Origin: Chryseobacterium populi
GTDB lineage: Bacteria; Bacteroidota; Bacteroidia; Flavobacteriales; Weeksellaceae
NCBI RefSeq assembly: GCF_000282115.1
Contig: NZ_AKJY01000041.1
Span: 24,623 to 88,622 of the forward strand
Length of the DNA: 64,000 nt
Reading direction: 5' to 3'
Below are positions 16,745-25,800 of the stretch, in pieces. Positions within the stretch are counted from its first letter, which is position 1, and each line of letters starts with the position of its first letter. The notes below the pieces were generated by a model. That model saw nothing but the letters and a program-made list of their open reading frames with translations. It was not told the origin of the DNA and searched no databases. The position numbers and the translations under genes were made by a program.

Positions 16745-17764
16745 TTATATTTTTTCGAAATTTTCTCTTAATTTCAAAGGCTCAGTGTCGGGCCAGCTAA
16801 AACCTCCAACAGTTACATAACGTTGTGGTTGAAGGATATAGAAAGAATTAATGCCCTGTATTGCTACCCCCATCCTGAAAATATATTCTTTGATTATAGC
16901 CTGATCCTCCGGGCTGAAACCATCAAGATTATTTTGTAAGGATACCATTTCAGCAACATCGGCATCATGAATCCGCATCATTTCTTCTATGGCTTCTTCC
17001 AGAGAAATGCCGTGTTCTTTCTGCAATACGAACGCAGCATTAAGTGTCTCTCTTTCTGTATACAGATCTTTGCGTATCGAATGGATGTCATTTTCCCAGA
17101 TGGTAATGCGTGAAGCAAGATGCCTTGCCCGTTGTACTACCGGATGCCTCAAGAGCGCTGCATTAATAGGAAAATCAAGACCTATCTCCACAAGAGTATA
17201 ATGAGGATACATACCTATAGAATATTCGCGGAAGAGCGAATAATTGGCGAAAGTAGGCAGTTTATTATGTTCCCTGTAATATATTTCTTCTTCAACACCA
17301 AAGTGGATATATTCATCCATATCATTGATTAGTCTCTGCATCCATTCCTGTGGAGCAAACGCATTCAACTCATCTCTGCTGATGGCTATTTGCTGAAACA
17401 CTCCATTTTCATCGGAACGTACCTGATCGCCTTGCATGATGGCTACCATTCGTTCTCGTATTTTCTTTAATTCGGAAACAGGGGAATGTTCATATTGATC
17501 ATCGATAAATGTATGCCAGAACAAAAGACGGGTACAGGCGAGCAATTGCTCGCGGGTATGATAAGGCTGCATTCTTGATACGACATTATAGAGGGCTATT
17601 TTTTTATATTTTTCCTGAAGTTTTTCGGATACAAATGAAAAATCTGTTTCGATCCAATGTGCTTCGTGCGGTTCCATTTCTTCAACATGTTTATTGATAA
17701 GATCCGGCCAGGGATAGTAGCCTAAAGGCAAATATTTTTTTGGGTCAAAATCTTCTGGTTTCAT
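16745..17764 (-). CDS. Class I terpene synthase
   Basis: The 339-residue protein carries DDQYE at 88-92 and NDIHSIRKD at 225-233, in which N225 and S229 are kept and the last ligand is Asp instead of Glu, followed late by QRY. These are the two Mg-binding sites and the diphosphate-sensing RY of bacterial class I terpene cyclases, so it should cyclise a prenyl diphosphate (farnesyl or geranyl type). Its opening MKPEDFDPKKYLPLGYYPWPD is close to that of the synthase at 49007, so the two are recent paralogues. It is the first gene of a two-gene operon. A duplicated block of about 600 bp begins 30 bp upstream. Confidence 0.88.
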   Translation of the reverse strand: MKPEDFDPKKYLPLGYYPWPDLINKHVEEMEPHEAHWIETDFSFVSEKLQEKYKKIALYNVVSRMQPYHTREQLLACTRLLFWHTFIDDQYEHSPVSELKKIRERMVAIMQGDQVRSDENGVFQQIAISRDELNAFAPQEWMQRLINDMDEYIHFGVEEEIYYREHNKLPTFANYSLFREYSIGMYPHYTLVEIGLDFPINAALLRHPVVQRARHLASRITIWENDIHSIRKDLYTERETLNAAFVLQKEHGISLEEAIEEMMRIHDADVAEMVSLQNNLDGFSPEDQAIIKEYIFRMGVAIQGINSFYILQPQRYVTVGGFSWPDTEPLKLRENFEKI

Positions 17765-17793
17765 TTTGTTTAAGATTTAAAATTTGTAAAATA

Positions 17794-18388
17794 TAACTAT
17801 TGATCTGAAGAATCAGGTCCGGTATGGGTACAGGGAAACGAGCCGGATATGGTCTGTAAAAAATGTATTAGAAATTTATCAGTCATTAATAGAGGAGATC
17901 TCTGCAAATGCCACTTAATCTGTTGTTTCATCCTTTTGATGCATTATATAATCAGCTGCGTATAAAACAGCTTCAGAGACGATTTAATCTTATGCCACTT
18001 ACCATTAGCAACCGGGTGGGAACTAAGGACTGGTTTAACGAGTTGATGGGTTATTGGAATTAAAGTGGTGTCGCTTTCCGATTCCTGAGGGGAAACAAAA
18101 TTTTCATAAGTTGTAATTTGAGGGTTTGATGTTTAGATATTAGTTTTGTTCTACTAAATTAAAAAAATATTTAACATAACCTGATTTATTTCACACTAAA
18201 CTGATATTTAATGTATATTTTTTGCAATATGAGTGTGTTTATGGGAAATTAAGAGGAATGAAGATCTTTTATTTCAGGGTAAAATCCGGATATTTCTATT
18301 TTTATCAGGTTTTATCACCATTTTTCACCTCCTGTTTTTGAAGGAATCGGTATAATGATAGCCGTTAATCATAAATATTAAAAAAATC
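17794..18388. repeat. Duplicated ~600-bp block, copy A
   Basis: This 595-bp segment aligns by eye over its whole length with 52292-52889 (roughly 47 differences and a few 1-base gaps; mostly transitions). It starts 30 bp before the first terpene synthase gene of this cluster. Inside are a small hairpin GATCTGA-AGAA-TCAGGTC (17802-17819), the phrase 'agaggagatctctgcaaatg' kept in both copies, and a 51-codon + strand ORF. It has no inverted ends or target duplication that I can see, so it is not obviously an insertion element. Confidence 0.85.
17908..18063 (+). CDS. Hypothetical 51-residue ORF inside duplicated block A
   Basis: An ATG preceded by AGAGGAG about 10 bases upstream opens a 51-codon frame (MPLNLLFHPF ... 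ELMGYWN). The product is basic in the middle (RIKQLQRR) and ends with tryptophan- and tyrosine-rich sequence. I do not recognise the family. In the paralogous block B the same frame has a TAG at codon 6 and mixed silent and replacement changes, so selection on the protein is not evident. It may be a real small gene, a fragment of an older gene, or chance. Confidence 0.25.
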   Translation: MPLNLLFHPFDALYNQLRIKQLQRRFNLMPLTISNRVGTKDWFNELMGYWN

Positions 18389-18523
18389 TGATTATAATTA
18401 TTATACTCATCCAATTATGTCAAACAAAATAGGTTAGCCGAAGATAATTTTTTTTTATAAAAAACTATTATTATACGAAGTCAATTGCTTTAACCTCAAT
18501 TAATTTGCAATGAAGTGTTATTT

Positions 18524-18539
18524 GTTGATGTACATCAAC
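18524..18539. promoter_or_regulatory. FNR/Crp-type palindrome GTTGATGTACATCAAC
   Basis: A perfect 16-bp palindrome fits the FNR consensus TTGAT-N4-ATCAA. A TAAATTTG -7 box lies at 18561-18568 without a -33 TTG; if that box is used, the palindrome is centred near -40, the place for a class II activator. The target gene starts at 18629. Confidence 0.45.
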
Positions 18540-18580
18540 GATCCTGAAGAAATGCATATTTAAATTTGTTAAAAAAAGAC

Positions 18581-18597
18581 TTGCCAAACGTTGGCAA
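18581..18597. promoter_or_regulatory. TTGCCAA-ACG-TTGGCAA dyad in leader
   Basis: A 7-bp perfect dyad with a three-base centre lies just downstream of the predicted transcription start and 31 bp before the NTF2-like gene. It could be a repressor operator or a leader hairpin. Confidence 0.35.
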
Positions 18598-18628
18598 AGA
18601 AATCTTATTACTTTAAATATAAAATACG

Positions 18629-18985
18629 ATGGACGAAAAACTACTTGAGGAGCTACAGAACATTCATGTGGCTGCCTGGAACGAAAAAAACAGGGAAAAA
18701 AGGGAAGAACTTTTGAGAAAAATTTATGCCGAAGATGTTAAGATGTACGACAAAGAGTTCATTCTTCATAGCCTAAAGGAAGTATCAGACTTTGTGGGAA
18801 AGCTTCTGGAAGAAGATCCGATGTTTGATTTTTCAATAGCTAAGCCAATCGAAGCGCTTCAAAACAGCGCAAGGTTTTTTGGGCATATACGTACCAGCGG
18901 TGGAATGCTAAACAGTATGGATTTTTTTCTGATTGAGAACGGGAAAGTTCAACACTTATATGCATTTATGGAACCGGCAGTATAA
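18629..18985 (+). CDS. SnoaL/NTF2-like small protein
   Basis: The 118-residue cytosolic protein has an N-terminal helix pair (LLEELQNIHVAAWNEKNREKREELLRKIYAEDVKMYD) followed by strands ending in NSMDFFLIENGKVQHLYAF, the usual layout of SnoaL-like NTF2 folds. Such proteins act as small isomerases, cyclases or lipocalin-like binders; no catalytic residues can be named. It has an independent promoter region with an FNR-type palindrome. It lies beside terpene genes but on the opposite strand, so any link to terpene chemistry is speculation. Confidence 0.75.
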   Translation: MDEKLLEELQNIHVAAWNEKNREKREELLRKIYAEDVKMYDKEFILHSLKEVSDFVGKLLEEDPMFDFSIAKPIEALQNSARFFGHIRTSGGMLNSMDFFLIENGKVQHLYAFMEPAV

Positions 18986-19311
18986 TTGTTATCCTGGAAA
19001 GCGAAAATTGTCTATAAATATCAATGAGATACGTTTAAAAATAGTTCAAAACTTTTAATGAATTTGAAAATTGTTTTATCATCGATAGCATGCCTTTGGA
19101 AATTGTAAAATCCTCATAAGTATGCGTTCTAAAATATGAAGGGATGAGCAATATTGCTATTCCAATAGAGGCTTCTGTGCATCACAGCAAATGTCTTTTT
19201 ACGGTTACAAACTATATGCAGTTTGTATACATGTCCGCTGCAGCAGCTATTTTTTGTTTCAAGTACATTGGAAATTTTTCATATGGTTATTTATTGCTTT
19301 ATATTTGCCCA

Positions 19312-19737
19312 ATGGAATTTATACTGTCTTTTATTGTAACAATTGCCCTATTTTCATTAGCATTTATCCATTTCTTTTGGGCAATGGGCGGAAAATGGGC
19401 TATTAATGCTGCTATACCAACAGATTTAAATGGAAGAAAATTATTTAATCCAAGCCGGCAAGGAACTATTTTTGTAGGATTTGGGTTATTGCTTTTTGCC
19501 TTAATAAATCTAGGTTTTATGGGATCATTAGCAATGCCATTTGATAGTATCTACTTGCGCTATTGCATGTATGGGATCGCTGTTATTTTTTTTCTTCGTT
19601 TTATTGGTGAATTTAAGTATGTAGGTGCTTTTAAGAAATTTAAGCAATCTGCTTTCGCCTCACGGGACAGCTATATTTACAGCCCATTATCGCTATTTTT
19701 ATCGTTATCACATATGGCTCTTGCTGCTTTGGTATAA
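19312..19737 (+). CDS. DUF3995-type membrane protein
   Basis: From the ATG at 19312 the 141-residue product has four hydrophobic segments and the pattern FIHFFWAMGGKW followed by a proline-containing loop, typical of DUF3995 proteins. The open frame extends upstream to 19144, but family members begin near MEFILSFIV, so I prefer the inner start; the upstream part would add 56 atypical residues. Function is unknown; it is predicted to sit in the inner membrane. It converges on the HxlR regulator gene. Confidence 0.65.
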   Translation: MEFILSFIVTIALFSLAFIHFFWAMGGKWAINAAIPTDLNGRKLFNPSRQGTIFVGFGLLLFALINLGFMGSLAMPFDSIYLRYCMYGIAVIFFLRFIGEFKYVGAFKKFKQSAFASRDSYIYSPLSLFLSLSHMALAALV

Positions 19738-19822
19738 TTTAAATTGAAGTTCTTGACTGATTTTAATTGTCGGCCGTTTGTGATGCTCTTTTTTTATTAA
19801 CAGCCCTTTTCCAATTGTCCGG

Positions 19823-20155
19823 TTATTTTTTAATTTTCTGAATCTGCTTGTCTCCCCATTCTTTTAAATGTGCAATGAAAGGAATTAGTTCTTGTCCTAT
19901 CTCCGTCAGTTTATACTCTACCTTAGGTGGAACTTCATGATAAACTTTTCGCTCTACCAATTCGTCAGCTTCTAATTCACGCAGCGTTTGAGTAAGCATC
20001 TTAGGAGTAATATCTGTAAGTGTTTTTCTTAATTCACCATAGCGCATAATATTTTTTGCATGAAGGTACCATAAAATACGTCCTTTATACTTACCGCCGA
20101 TCCTTCTAAAAGCATAATCTACGGAGCATGCCGGTTCATCTGGATATTTTTTCAT
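19823..20155 (-). CDS. HxlR-family transcriptional regulator
   Basis: This 110-residue winged-helix protein has the HxlR signatures: CSVDYAFRRIGGKYKGRILWYL at the start, TPKMLTQTLRELEADELVERKVY in the recognition region and PPKVEYKLTEIG in the wing. HxlR proteins commonly respond to electrophiles or oxidants and control a divergent oxidoreductase. Here a quinone-oxidoreductase-like gene starts 125 bp away on the other strand, with fully interleaved promoters between them. Only one cysteine (C10, near the N-terminus) is visible, the usual position of a redox-sensing residue in this family. Confidence 0.9.
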   Translation of the reverse strand: MKKYPDEPACSVDYAFRRIGGKYKGRILWYLHAKNIMRYGELRKTLTDITPKMLTQTLRELEADELVERKVYHEVPPKVEYKLTEIGQELIPFIAHLKEWGDKQIQKIKK

Positions 20156-20229
20156 TTTTTTTAAATTTTAATTTACTGAAAATCAATAATAGTATCATTT
20201 TGGTCTGTAGATTACAAAAAAGTGCATAC

Positions 20230-20266
20230 TTGTTACAAAGATACTGTGTTATTACTTTTGCTGCAA
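20230..20266. promoter_or_regulatory. Interleaved divergent promoters (HxlR / oxidoreductase)
   Basis: On the + strand TTG (20230-20232), 20 bp, TACTTTTG (20253-20260). On the minus strand TTG (20266-20264), 20 bp, TATCTTTG (20243-20236). Both match the Bacteroidota promoter, and the two are arranged symmetrically about position 20248, so one bound protein could block both. Confidence 0.6.
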
Positions 20267-20280
20267 TAAAAAATCAGATA

Positions 20281-21228
20281 ATGAAAGCAATGATTCTAAG
20301 CAAAGCAGGAAATGTAAATAATCTGAAAATAGCAGAAATTCCGCAGCCTGCTATAAAACCGGATGAAGTATTGATTAAGGTAAAAGCGATAAGCATTAAT
20401 CCTGTAGATGTAAAGGCAAGAGCATATGAAGGTGTTCTGGAATGGATCTACAAAGAAGAAAAAGAAATTATTTTAGGCTGGGATATCTCCGGGGAAGTTG
20501 TGGAAATAGGGCACGAAGTCAATTCCTTTCAGGTAGGTGATGAAGTCTTTGGAATGGTCAATTTTTTCGGAAACGGAAAAGCATATGCCCAATATGTAAC
20601 ATCACCTCAAAATCATTTGGCACTGAAGCCTGAAGGTATTTCTCATGAGGAAGCAGCCGGAATTTCAATGGTGGGATCTACAGCCTATCAGGCATTGGTG
20701 GAAATAGCCAAAATCAAAAAAGGAGACAAGGTATTAATTCATGCCGCCTCTGGAGGGGTAGGCCATATTGCTGTTCAGCTTGCCAAATATTTCGGAGCCT
20801 ATGTAATGGGTACTTCTTCAGCAAAAAACAGGGAATTTGTACTTTCATTGGGAGCAGATGAGCATATTGACTATACAACAGGAAATCTGGTGTCAGCAGT
20901 CAAAGATATTGATATCGTTATCGATACAATTCAGGGGCAGGCATTGTCAGATTCTATGGAAGTAATGCGCCCGGGCGGAACAATTGTAACCTTGCCTACA
21001 CCGGAAATTCCTGAAGAGATAAAATCCCGGGCTGAAGAAAGACACGTAAATATCGAGTTCATGATGGTGGAATCAAAAAAAGAAACCATACTGGCTCTTG
21101 CACAGCTTCTATCCCAAGGAGTCGTTAAAACCCATATCCATAAGAAATTCGCTTTTGAAGATATGAGAAATGCCCATCTGGAAGTGGAAACCGGAAGAGT
21201 AAGAGGAAAAGTCATTGTGGTGATATAA
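20281..21228 (+). CDS. Zinc-independent NADP-dependent oxidoreductase (MDR/quinone reductase type)
   Basis: The 315-residue protein is a medium-chain dehydrogenase/reductase: a GroES-like N-terminal part (EVLIKVKAISINPVDVKAR) and a Rossmann domain with the AASGGVGHIAVQLAKYFGA cofactor loop near 150-168. Zinc ligands are absent, so it belongs to the quinone oxidoreductase/enoyl reductase branch. The frame is open upstream to 20128, but that would overlap the HxlR gene and pass its own promoter; ATG 20281 gives a normal family start (MKAMILSKAG). It is probably repressed or activated by the divergent HxlR regulator. Confidence 0.9.
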   Translation: MKAMILSKAGNVNNLKIAEIPQPAIKPDEVLIKVKAISINPVDVKARAYEGVLEWIYKEEKEIILGWDISGEVVEIGHEVNSFQVGDEVFGMVNFFGNGKAYAQYVTSPQNHLALKPEGISHEEAAGISMVGSTAYQALVEIAKIKKGDKVLIHAASGGVGHIAVQLAKYFGAYVMGTSSAKNREFVLSLGADEHIDYTTGNLVSAVKDIDIVIDTIQGQALSDSMEVMRPGGTIVTLPTPEIPEEIKSRAEERHVNIEFMMVESKKETILALAQLLSQGVVKTHIHKKFAFEDMRNAHLEVETGRVRGKVIVVI

Positions 21229-21545
21229 AATCAACAATATTTATTATCAATGGTTTGCTGTTAAGAAACATGTAAATTACAGCTATTATTTCTATAATGG
21301 TCAAGGATGGACAATATCTCAGGGCTCTAATCTTACTTTCTTTAATCAAAAACGATTGGTATTTTGAAAATCCTTCAACAGCATATTTGAAATCCTTACC
21401 TCTGCCTAGGGAGATGTTTATTTTTAAAAGTCTCCTTTTTAGGTTTTCTGTGTATTGATTTAGATTGTGCCATGTTTAAGTAATGCTAACCAAGCAAAGA
21501 AAAAGCAAGATAATAACTGCTGCATCTTCATTAGCATGTATTCCA
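21229..21545. other. 317-bp spacer with possible gene remnant
   Basis: In one + frame, bases up to the TGA at 21365-21367 read as a tail containing FYNGQGWTISQGSNL, which looks like the end of an extracellular protein but has no start or full domain. The rest shows nothing I can assign. Confidence 0.3.
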
Positions 21546-22142
21546 TTATTTTCTGCTGATGATTTCAAGGTCATTAATCTTTCCGACGGGAGCGATTTTG
21601 ATGTGTTTATCTCCTTTTGTTACATAAAAATAATAAGTGCTGTTAATATCGATCATATAGATATCAACCGGTTCATTGGATTCAGAAGTGATTGTATAAT
21701 TATATTTTAAGTTTTGGGTTTCAATCCTTTTTTTAATAATACTGCCTTCACCAATTCCTAATCCCACAAATAAGGCGAGAAGTTCAATAGATACAAGTAG
21801 GAAAAAGATTGGGATCAGGGTTTTCTGTAGCTCTTTCTTATCACTTTCAGGATTTATTTTATAGCTTCCTAACAACTTCTTGCTCCAGTTTTTTTCCCTG
21901 TTCTTGATAATGATTACCTGAAATATAAAGAAAAAAAGAACGACAGAAATTATGATAATAATCAAAATAGGGCTTGAAGCCATATCAGCAATCGGACTGA
22001 TCAGAATATCTGTTATGGATGAGTATTTCAAAATGTTTATACCTAATTGGTAAAAAAGAATACTTTCTTTTAAAAGTCCAAGAATAATAAGATATAAATA
22101 GCCTAATGGTAATAATCCTTGAATCTTTTCTAAATATTTCAT
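21546..22142 (-). CDS. Hypothetical membrane protein
   Basis: The 198-residue product has three strongly hydrophobic segments: about 10-30 (LPLGYLYLIILGLL), 58-80 (a run of I, L, V and F) and 108-130 (TLIPIFFLLVSIELLALFVGLGIG), then a hydrophilic C-terminal part of about 65 residues with strand-like sequence (YNYTITSESNEPVDIYMIDINSTYYFYV cut by charged turns). I do not recognise the family. It stands alone on the minus strand and may report local decay, since short gene remnants flank it. Confidence 0.55.
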   Translation of the reverse strand: MKYLEKIQGLLPLGYLYLIILGLLKESILFYQLGINILKYSSITDILISPIADMASSPILIIIIISVVLFFFIFQVIIIKNREKNWSKKLLGSYKINPESDKKELQKTLIPIFFLLVSIELLALFVGLGIGEGSIIKKRIETQNLKYNYTITSESNEPVDIYMIDINSTYYFYVTKGDKHIKIAPVGKINDLEIISRK

Positions 22143-22467
22143 TCAACTAAGATATTATTTTTATCTCAAATTTTTTGATTGTTTAAACGGAATACAATAA
22201 TATTGGTTCTACTGAGAATTACAGCTGTATTGATTAAGAAATTACAGGATAGATAAGATTTGCCTATAATCAGTCTGCTCAAGCTGACTTTGCTGTGGCA
22301 AATGTTGTCCGCTTTTTCAATGCCCATTTATAATTCTAAGGTATATAAAGGAAATCCAAGTAATGTTTTGTTACCTGGATTTTCTGTTTCCTGTAAAAAA
22401 ATATTTTTCCACCGCAAATCTTCACTAAGTTAACCTCATAAAGCGGTTTGAAAGGGAGTATATCTAT
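22143..22467. other. 325-bp spacer, possible hydrolase tail remnant
   Basis: A + frame at 22262-22333 reads AYNQSAQADFAVANVVRFFN and stops; it resembles the end of a dienelactone-hydrolase-like protein. It has no start or body. Nothing else was recognised. Confidence 0.25.
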
Positions 22468-22854
22468 TTACTCTTTCTGTGACAATTTTTCCATCAATTC
22501 CTTGGTTTCATAAAGTGATATGATCTTTTTTAGTGATTCAGCTAAGGCTTTCAGTTGAGTTAGCTGTTCATCTTTCTCTTCTTGTTTATGTGCCAGGGTT
22601 CCTCTTTTTCGATCTTTTTCTGAAAAATGATTAATAAAGACGTTTTTTAGCTGGTCTTCATCGAAATAATGGAGTAAAAGGCTACTTCCGAGCAGATCAT
22701 AAATTTTCGCAAGTGTATCCAAATCGAGTGATGAATTCTGGTAAATTCTTTCAAGGTCTGCCTCGCTAATGGCTAATTGACTTGCAAAATCTTTTGGATC
22801 CATTTGCTTTTCCTTAACCAGATTAAAGATTATTGTTCCTAAATGCTTTTTCAT
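22468..22854 (-). CDS. XRE-like helix-turn-helix protein with C-terminal coiled coil
   Basis: The 128-residue protein has an N-terminal lambda-repressor-like helical part (MKKHLGTIIFNLVKEKQMDPKDFASQLAISEADLERIY broken over residues 1-38, then LAKIYDLLGSSLLLHYF) and a charged helix from about 85 to 128 suited to a coiled coil. It follows the RND pump gene by 38 bp on the same strand and is probably the last gene of the efflux operon. A DNA-binding role is likely but the target is unknown. Confidence 0.65.
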   Translation of the reverse strand: MKKHLGTIIFNLVKEKQMDPKDFASQLAISEADLERIYQNSSLDLDTLAKIYDLLGSSLLLHYFDEDQLKNVFINHFSEKDRKRGTLAHKQEEKDEQLTQLKALAESLKKIISLYETKELMEKLSQKE

Positions 22855-22892
22855 TGTTATAATTATAAAGTGTAAAATAAAATGGCTTGACC

Positions 22893-25800
22893 TTACTGTG
22901 GTATAGTTTCAATACTTTCTGTTTGTTCTGCGGATTCTAAAGTAGGGGGGATTAGCTTATACATGACCGGTGTTACAATACGTGAAAGTATAGTGGAGCT
23001 GATCAAGCCTCCAATAAGTACAATAGCTAACGGTGCAATTAACGGATTCGGATTTAAAGCAAGTGGTATCAGTCCACAGATTGCTGTAATGGATGTAAGA
23101 ACCACGGGCAGGAATCTCGTTTCTCCTGCAATATTGATGGCTTCGTCAATAGAATGACCTTCTGCACGCAGCTGGTTTGTGAAGTCTACCAATAACAAAG
23201 AATTCTTCACCTGTATACCCGACAGCCCGATAAAACCAATGATCGAAACCAATGACATGGGATTCCCCGTCAGAAGAAGAGCGAGAATTCCGCCTAAAAT
23301 TCCCAGTGGAATGATGGACAGCACAATTATAATTCCTTTAAAAGTTTTAAACTGTAATAACAAAACACCAACAAAGAGGAAGCCACTCAATAATATCACA
23401 GACAGAAAGTTTCCGCCCAGTGCATCGCCTTCCGACTCCGCTTCCCCGGATAGCTTATAATAGTAACCCTTGGGAAATTGCATTTTATCCAGCTGTGGAA
23501 CAATATCTTTCAGTATATCGTTGGCATAGACATGATCTTTTGTCGAGGAAGTTACCTTTGCAAATCTGGACTTGTTAAAATGGTTGATCACTGTAGGCGA
23601 GGTTTCAAACGAGATGGTTGCAATCTGGTCCACAAGCACAGGAACGCCTTGTACATTATTGACATATAAGTTTTTTAATACATCTAAATTTGAAAATTTA
23701 TGTCGGGGCAGAGTGATGACAACTTCACGTGAATCTCCTCTGTCATCGATATAATCGCCCACAGTGAACCCGGCTACCGCCATACGGATAACCTTATCCA
23801 CATCGCTGGTTAAAACACCTAATGTACGGGCTTTTTCCTTGTTGATTTTTATTTTAACATCCGATTTGTAAGTGTTCAGTTCGTTGTTGATGTAGTTTGT
23901 CCCGGGATGTTTACGCAACAGCTCTTCCACTTTAAAGGATAACTGGCGCAATATTTTAGGATCTTCCCCGAAAATCCTGACCACAATATTTGCTTCCAGT
24001 GGTGTTCCCTGCTCAAAATCCTTAACCTCTATTTTAGCATACGGAAAGTTCTTGAACTTCAGCCTTAACCTTTTGATCAATTCCGTTTTCACCTTCGGGC
24101 TGGCTTCGTTATCCAGCTGTACAAATACTTGTGCAAAATCGGGCTTGATATCTTGCTGGTGGACGTTATAGTATATCTGTGGATTACCCTTGCCCACGTT
24201 GCTTGTATAGTGTACAATCTCCTTATGTTGTGCCAATTCTTTCTCTACAAGTTTGGTCACCCGGTCACTTTCGGGAATATCCGCTTGCAAAGGCATCTTA
24301 ATATTCACTAGGAACATGGGTTTTTCCGATGTCGGAAAAAGCTTGAAGCCCGTTTGGGTGAAAAGAAAAAATGCGAGTATGCTGAGCCCCATAGATATTG
24401 CGATAGTTACTTTTGGCCATTGAAGCGATAAAGGCATAATTCTTTTGTAAGAATAGGTCAGGAATCGCTGCAGATGTTTCAAGAAAAAGTTGCCACCACC
24501 GTGCGTGTGTGTCCTCAGTATTTTACTGCCCAGAAAGGGGACTAGTGTAAGCGCTACGATCATGGATGCCAAAACACTCGTTATGATTGCCATCGGTAAG
24601 CTCCGGATGAATTCCCCTGCAATATCAGGAAGAAATGCTAAAGGAAGAAATGCTATAACCAAGGTTGCCGTACAGCCCACGACGGCGACGCCTATCTGTT
24701 TGGTTCCTTTTAGAATGGCATCTTTTCGGGAATGACCCTCGCGCAGCCAACGTTCGATATTTTCGACTACAACGATGCTGTCGTCCACCAGAAGACCAAG
24801 TGCAACAACCAATCCTACAATACTCAACTGGTTCAACGAAAAACCAAGCACGTTCATTGCAATCAGACCAAGCGCCAGCGACAGGGGAATGGAAATCATC
24901 ACAATCAGCGATGCGCGAAAGCCCAGGGGCAACAGTGTAATGACCACCAGTAGGATGGCCAGTCCAAAATCGAAACCCAGGTGTCCAAGACGTTGGGAGA
25001 CCATATTTGCCTGGTCAAAGTTTTTTACAAGCTTGATGTTTTCTGGTAATTCTTTTGAAAATTCGTTGACAACCGGCAGAAATTCTTTCTGTACATCCGT
25101 AATGCTCACATTGTCTTTCATTCCTGCGGTTATCAGTACACAACGGTTTCCGTTCAGGCGCGTGATATGATTCACGGTTTCGTCTTTATAGCTGACCTCG
25201 GCAACATCCTTTAGATAGATAATTTTTCCATTGGCATTGTAAACCACTGTATTGGCTACATCATTGACTGTTTTAAATTTACCGCTGGTTTTTACGTTGA
25301 AAACTTTACTTTCAAGGTTGATGCTTCCACCGGGTATATCAGCTGCTTCACTCTGCAGGCTTCCTACAACGACATTAAGGGGGATTTTCAATTGAGCAAG
25401 CTTGTCCAGCTGCATATCGATCCTGATCTGCTGCTCCGGCATTCCGGTATATTTGACATCTTTCAGATTCGTGATCTTTTCCAATCTGGTCTTTAAAATA
25501 TCTGCCTGATCCCTCATTGTTTTGGCAGATACATTTTCGGAAACCAATGCTATCTGCAAAACTTTGACATCAGAAGAAGAAATCTTTTCTGTCTTTATCA
25601 GGTAGATATCTTTCGGAAGTCCGCTGTTTTTTAAAGCATTGATCTCCGTAGATATTTCCTGGTATTTGTTATCGACATCCACACCATATTTAAATTTCGG
25701 CTGGATTGCTGCTACACCGTCCTCAATGGTGGTCAGCATCTTATCAATATTTTCCAAGCCATAGATCTTATTTTCGATAGGTTTAACCACTTGCTCTTCC

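Noticed and set aside
17794..18388. Duplicated block as an insertion sequence or MITE
   Set aside because: No terminal inverted repeats or target-site duplication were seen, and both copies stand at the same place relative to a terpene gene.
20128..20280. Longer reading frame for the oxidoreductase starting at 20128
   Set aside because: It overlaps the HxlR gene on the other strand, crosses the promoter, and the family begins at the ATG at 20281.
22262..22333. Possible dienelactone-hydrolase tail
   Set aside because: Only 24 codons with no catalytic residue; kept as a note within the spacer.
24665..25170. Overlapping + strand ORFs opposite the RND pump gene
   Set aside because: They are shadow frames of a conserved transporter; their products are low-complexity and unlike known proteins.
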